Position numbers and translations under genes: made by a program. The notes under the pieces are model-generated. The model was not told the DNA's origin, made no database searches, and was given only the letters and a program-made list of their open reading frames with translations. Below are positions 59,401 to 64,000 of a stretch of 64,000 bases of DNA, piece by piece (the stretch's first letter is position 1; every line of letters begins with the position of its first letter). Origin of the DNA: Halicephalobus mephisto (taxonomy: Eukaryota > Nematoda > Chromadorea > Rhabditida > Panagrolaimidae); the NCBI GenBank assembly GCA_009193035.1, contig SWDT01000010.1, positions 124,001 to 188,000 of the forward strand. Reading direction: 5' to 3'.

Positions 59401-60012
59401 ACATTGATCCTAGCCAAGTGATGTTAAAGGAAACCAAGGAAAAAACAGAAAGAGAAGAGGAAATACAACTAAGAACCTTCAGAAACTGGGCAATGGTTAT
59501 TGGAGCTGTAATTCTGATTGCTTTGACCGTTTTATTAGCTATTTGCTGTTGTTGCAGAAGAAGAAAAAGACAAACTTATGTAAGTATCAATTTTGATATA
59601 TGGAAATTTATTTTTGTTTGATTTTCAGCCGGCAGAACCAATGTCTTTCGGACCTCCGATGCACAAGCCTTACATGGGAGCTTACATGGGTGAACCTATT
59701 TACGGGGTGAAGAATGGGAAACAATCATCCTCAGGAAGCCCTCAAAATGCTTCTCCTAAACCAACCCACCCGGAGGAAACTCCAAAAGGCATCGGCGAAA
59801 CCACTTATCAGGAGTGGTTCACCAAAGTCGCCAGTAAAGATGCCCCTTCCCACCACCAAGAAAGTACTCTATCCCATGCTGCTTCTAGACCTCATTCCAG
59901 AATGAGCGGAGTCAGCGGGTCTCCATACATCAGCTACCCCCACGAACCAGGGTACTACACTCTCGGGGGAGAACACAGACTACCACCTCCAAGTTACTAC
60001 AGACACTACTGA
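53491..60012 (+). CDS. giant membrane protein with EGF, TIL, DOMON and SEA domains
   Basis: Nine exons (53491-53662, 54622-54951, 55093-55787, 55838-55934, 55978-56757, 56806-57413, 57461-57836, 57883-59579, 59629-60012) give 1,712 residues. In order: signal peptide (1-20); an unassigned domain; an EGF-like unit (CTDTQCGTGTCIKGSCYCPEG); three TIL Cys-rich domains separated by Thr/Pro linkers; at least three DOMON domains with the repeated heading C-x-G-x-W/F..P..C (FGEWRWPRNCKSNCDYKLSW, FRYPNNCQGDECEYIANW, GSFVHPPKCTSDCTYAISW), each followed by W(S/T)G(V/I)G; a SEA domain with the GSV cleavage site in KFAEGSVKSLI; one membrane helix (WAMVIGAVILIALTVLLAI) and a CCCCRRRKR stop; and a Tyr/Pro/His-rich cytosolic tail. 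DOMON domains bind haem or sugars. Probably an epidermal surface or cuticle-associated protein. Intron 1 is 959 bp. Confidence 0.88.
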
Positions 60013-62752
60013 GTTGCTCAATCGAGTTTTTTCAAAAATGCATTCCTCACTGATCCCACTTTCATTCTGCCCAATTTATAAAAAAGCTTGTTTGTTTTCG
60101 TTCAATTAAATATTTTTATTATCCAGAAATAAAATGGATGAATTGTTTTATGAAATTTCGAAAGAATTTTGAGTTTTGAAACGGTTTTCAGTTTTATAAT
60201 TATTTTTCGAAACGGGTTTTTGTCCTTTTGATTCCACAGATTATCCTTGTCGTTCAGTTTCGCTTGAGAAATCTGTAGGACAAGTTAGTTATTCCATTTG
60301 ACAGTCGAGGTCTTAGTTAGCATGGCGATGGCTCATGAATTAGTAAAACTAGTGCATAAGGCAGAAACGTTTTTCTGGTAAAATGTTGCTTTTCTTTTGG
60401 TGTCTTTGGCAACGGCTACAAATTTAAGAAATTCAGGATTGAAATGGAATTTTGAACTTTCTGGGAACTTGGTCATAAGAAAGAAAAAATTACATTTCTG
60501 ATCCTTGAGACCTGTAGTTGGATTCTCGTGGGAATTTTATGTTCTCTAATATTGGTCCAAAAATGGAAGAAAATATTCTTTTATGTTTAGCAAAAAAACC
60601 ATCTAGAGTCGATTTTCGTTGCAGGAAATTTGTTGCTTTTTGTGCAAGTTGTCCATTCAAATCTGCCTTGTTTTTAATTTTTAATTTTTAATTTTATCTT
60701 TTGTCTTTTAACTTTGAGCAATTTTCCATAAATTATGGTTGTCTTGAAAGATAGAGTAATATGATATTTTTCAAATAACTCTCGAGAAATTTCCTCTTGG
60801 TTTCCTCAGCTGTTCGAGATGGACTTACTTAAGTGCCAGTTGTTATTAGTTTTTCTTTGTGACAAAGTAAGGCAATTTTTATCATTAAAGTTATTTAACA
60901 TTGTCAATTTTAAAGTTTGAATTTCCTGAGGGAATTATAAACGGAAATTTACGTGGTTTTTCAATTTTCATTTTTGAGAATATTTTTAGATTTATTAATC
61001 GTTGTATTTTTCTGAAAATTTGAAATTTTTGCATTTGTAAAAATTTATAATTTAATACTTTAAGGTCATAAGGGGGAAATTTTATTCAATTAATGTATGC
61101 TCACGACGGAAATCCGTATTTAGTTGTCTTTTGTCACGGAAATTTCCTTTTCAGTATTGTAAGCCATAAAATGGACTTATTTGAATGTTCCCAACTCTCA
61201 CAACGAAAAACTACTTTTTGAATTTCCCTACTCTTGCAAAGAAAATATTTACACTACTTTCATCACAAAGTTTTTGTTTGGAAATTAATTTTTTAAATAT
61301 TTATGAATCTTACAGCAAAGAACATGGTTTTCCGGATTTATCTACTCTCGGCGCTAATCCTTTTTATTTACCATTAGTTTACTCTTGTCCTGTTTAATCT
61401 TTGTTTCGTTTCTTGAAAAGAACGGCGGAAATAGACATTTTCCAGTGCTATTCTGAATCCACTTGAAAGAAGATACAAAATTTGAAGGCAAAAAGAGAAT
61501 TTGAAGGAAGCGATAATGCAATTGAGTCGGCTTCTCCTCATCCGTTGTTGAAAGACCAATTGCATGTTCGCTTTATTCTCTGCCGCCTTTTGAAAATTTC
61601 AAAAAAGATGGCACCACTCAAGTCATCAGTTTGACGGAGGAAATTACAGAGTTTCCAACTTTGAAAGCCCTTAGGGGTGTTATCGATGGATTCTATCTTT
61701 GGCAGGAATCTGGCGGGGAATGGAACACTAAGTTTGTCTTCGTGCTTGAAAGCAATCAACTTTGGAGTTTTTTAGGAATTCCTGAGGCGTTCTAAATGGC
61801 TTCTTCAAATCGAGCTCGGACCATTTTTATCCATTAACTGCTTATTTTCCTTTTGGGCTAGTTAGTGGAAGCTTGTTTTTAATATTCTTCCGACAATTAC
61901 GTTCATAAATTGTTTTAATCAAGAACTAATTTTTTATTTTTTTGAAATATAAAGAATATTATATATTTTTATTTTTTAGAAATTATTATTTTCCAACCTT
62001 TTTATTACAGTGAGCTTTTTAAAATCATAAGGTATATTCAGTGGAATTTACCACCATTAATGTATTTTAGTTTTTTCTGCAAAATTTAATAGAATAGACC
62101 TTAATCAATCTTGTGAACAACAAATTTCTCAAGCATCGTTCACATACGAAAAATGTAACTTTTGGTCCTGTAACAATTGCGAAATGCAACAAAATGTGAC
62201 ACAATCGTCACATTTTTCATAAATAATTCGCATTTGTGACGAAAATTAAAACATAATAGTGACGATTTGCATTCGTTACTGTGCCAAAAGTTACACTTTT
62301 TTGTGTGCACGGTGAGAGTAGTAGTTTTTCATTTGGTAGTATATTCGGTCTTCATGGGGTGCGAACATATTTCAAGTGATAGTTCTGACACGAATGATGT
62401 TTGATTAATTCTTCAACTAGGAGCTTGGTTACTAACTTTGAAGTATCATTCGCCATGGGACCAGTTTTTTTCGTTCTATAATTCCTTTAACATTCCTTCT
62501 CTTAGGCCATATTTCACGTGATGGTTCTAATATAGATGATGTTTGATTTATTCTTCAACAGCTAGATTGTTGCCCTTTTGAATTTAAAAATTAAACTACC
62601 TTCTTGGAGATTAATCTGATCTTCTTCCAAACTTCTATAAATCCCTATAATCCAGTACAGATTATATTATCACGTATTTCGAGTTCAGTGGAATTGCTAT
62701 TTCTTTATTTGGAATCCCGACATTAATATAATTTTTACTTTTAGATGCGCTC
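60013..62752. other. 2.7-kb gene-free region
   Basis: Follows the DOMON gene. It contains its 3' UTR (AATAAA near 60128), AT-rich DNA, a less AT-rich block at 61480-61790 with the inverted repeat ATGCAATTG/CAATTGCAT (61516-61565), and the palindromic element at 62138-62315. Frames of 60-73 codons at 61185, 61374 and 61538 have no support. An acceptor TTACTTTTAG ending at 62744 belongs to the next gene. Confidence 0.5.
62138..62315. repeat. palindromic fold-back element, about 180 bp
   Basis: The left arm has AATGTAACTTTTGG then GTAAC and GCGAAATGCA; the right arm carries the reverse complement, TGCATTCGTTAC then CCAAAAGTTACACTTTT. A nested perfect hairpin AAAATGTGAC/GTCACATTTT lies at 62191-62216. 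It looks like a small non-autonomous DNA element or its remains. No coding capacity. Confidence 0.75.
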
Positions 62753-63786
62753 ATGCGCCGTCAGTTGAACGCGCCTCTTGGCTTAGTTCCAATTTTAGCT
62801 CCGTTCCTTTTCCTCTGCTCCGTCCAGATAAAAGAATCAAATGCCTTGAGAATACCTTTTGAATTAGATACAGATCTCCCTACAGTGACTTGTCGGAAGT
62901 GTGTTCAGCTATGGACGAATTTTGATGACAATCCCTATAAATGCGGGCCGAATTCTGAAACTTGCACGGGAACTGCTTGCTTCATGAGTAAGTGAAAAAA
63001 CAGTTATGATAGTGAAGTCGGATAGTGTTTGGAAAAGTCAAAAATTTGGAATTTCTGAGCACTATCCATATTCGGTATTGGAGGAAATTACCGTGAAGAG
63101 TATCTAAAAATGTAATTTTTGGATTTTATGAACACTATTCAAGATTGCTATTGGAGCTACTTACAAAAGACTGCCATTAGAATAGTGTTAAATAATTCTT
63201 TTTTAATTCTTTAAATAGTATCCAATATGGCTGTTAGAATAGTTATGAAAACACCAATTATAGGGCAATGTAAACGTTGTGGACTTTACCAGTACATTTC
63301 TGGCTGCGTCAGATTGACAGATTGGCAGCTTAGAGACTTGCAAATTTCCAGACAGCGTGTTGAGCTTCTCAATACCAGAGCAGGGGCTTCCATGCTCTGT
63401 GAAGACAATGCTAATCACGTAATTCCTATCTCCCAAAAGTAAATTAATTAAAAATGATCTTTTTCAGACGACATGTATCTGTAACAGAAGAGATCGGTAA
63501 ATTTAACTTTTCAATTTTTGTACTTGTTACATATCAAACACCGAATTTTAGTTGTAACAACATCCACTCGAGAGTTCCGTTCTCGACTTATCAGGGGGAT
63601 CTGTTCAAAGGGATTCTGAATGTAGATGCAGCCATAAATGACTTCGATGGAGTCCTCCCTCGAATGCATCAACCACGACACATGTTTGTTGGTCATTGGT
63701 ATCCTGCGGGATCCGCTACCTCGTTAACTTTATTTCCATTAGCTGTTTGTCACTTTGCCTTATTTTTGCTCAACATGAGATTCTGA
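62753..63786 (+). CDS. small cysteine-rich, probably GPI-anchored Ly6/ET-like protein
   Basis: Four exons, 62753-62987, 63219-63418, 63468-63496 and 63552-63786, give 232 residues. Residues 1-34 are a long signal peptide (APLGLVPILAPFLFLCS). The mature part has CRKCVQLW, CGPNSETCTGTACFM, IIGQCKRCGLYQYISGCVRL, MLCEDNANHTTCICNRRDRCN; the CTGTACF and final CxC...CN features recall nematode ET-module and Ly6/three-finger proteins. The tail ends in a hydrophobic stretch (LTLFPLAVCHFALFLLNM), consistent with a GPI anchor signal. Such proteins act at the cell surface, some on ion channels; the role here is unknown. An out-of-frame ATG at 62745, directly after a TTTTAG acceptor, opens a 7-codon frame that overlaps the true start. 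The 29-nt third exon is forced by phase. Confidence 0.82.
63020..63190. repeat. GGATAGTGTT fold-back repeat, second copy
   Basis: In intron 62988-63218. GGATAGTGTTTGGAAAA at 63020-63036 and GCACTATCC at 63059-63067 form a 48-bp unit; a diverged half unit follows near 63118-63155 (AACACTATTC, TTGCTATTGGAGC). It is closely related to 32433-32700. Confidence 0.7.
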
Positions 63787-64000
63787 ATCAGAATAAAATA
63801 AGATTCAAAACTGTGTGAATGTGAATAATTTTGATGTAAAGTATTCTAATTAAAAATATGATTATCACTCTGAGCGATTTCTTCAAGTCCTATAACGAAT
63901 ATTAATAATGTTATTTTCAGTTTAGTCGTCTTATTTTGAAAATCGACACGAACTTAATAATTTTTTTTAGGGATTTCAGTACTTTATAAATTGATGTGCA

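Noticed and set aside
1..64000. CRISPR array, integrated virus, rRNA or bacterial-type operon signals
   Set aside because: None seen; all the genes are spliced nuclear nematode genes apart from the intronless CAP and COA4 frames.

Overview
The window is nuclear DNA from a free-living-type rhabditid nematode, Caenorhabditis-like in gene content; the genus cannot be fixed from sequence alone. Evidence: AT-rich non-coding DNA; many very short introns (about 37 to 70 nt) ending in TTTTCAG or TTTTAG; tightly spaced co-oriented genes with splice acceptors next to the ATG (operons with trans-splicing); a nematode-type chemoreceptor; and clear orthologues of C. elegans genes such as rsks-1, aipr-1, dnj-8, tps, tab-1, lrr-1, tomm-70 and mut-7. 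Exon coordinates below were joined by hand from splice sites, reading phase and family similarity; no transcript data were available.

Layout. 0-10 kb: 3' end of an SLC17-type transporter (+), a nucleoside hydrolase (-), an intronless secreted CAP protein (-), a chemoreceptor (-) and an unrecognised acidic protein (-). 10.7-12.1 kb: p70 S6 kinase (+). 12.8-18.0 kb: a minus-strand cluster dnj-8 / aipr-1 / Cab45-like, probably one operon of secretory-pathway and chaperone genes. 19.7-23 kb: a GT14 glycosyltransferase and the RNA polymerase II CTD phosphatase SSU72 (+). 25.4-29.8 kb: trehalose-6-phosphate synthase (+). 30-36.2 kb: two related carboxylesterases, head to head. 37.6-38.6 kb: a BSX/tab-1 type homeobox gene (-).

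39.2-45.3 kb is the best operon: TOMM70, LRR1, WDR83, COA4 and a C8orf76-like gene follow each other on the minus strand with about 90-200 nt gaps, each with a splice acceptor 0-1 nt before its ATG. It is divided by only 163 bp from a second, plus-strand two-gene cluster, FIG4 phosphatase followed after 117 nt by a MUT-7 type exonuclease (48.3-51.4 kb). 53.5-60.0 kb is a 1,712-residue type I membrane protein with EGF-like, three TIL, several DOMON and one SEA domain. 62.8-63.8 kb is a small cysteine-rich, probably GPI-anchored protein; 63787-64000 holds nothing I recognise.

The gene-poor stretches contain an AAT microsatellite, fold-back repeats, a degenerate 44-nt tandem repeat and some GC-richer blocks of unknown role. 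The signals that ordinary annotation does not explain are a TATATG-containing motif recurring near the 3' ends of short introns, two GC-AG introns, a 37-nt intron, and two small families of hairpin-forming repeats. No tRNA, rRNA, CRISPR array or intact transposon was recognised.
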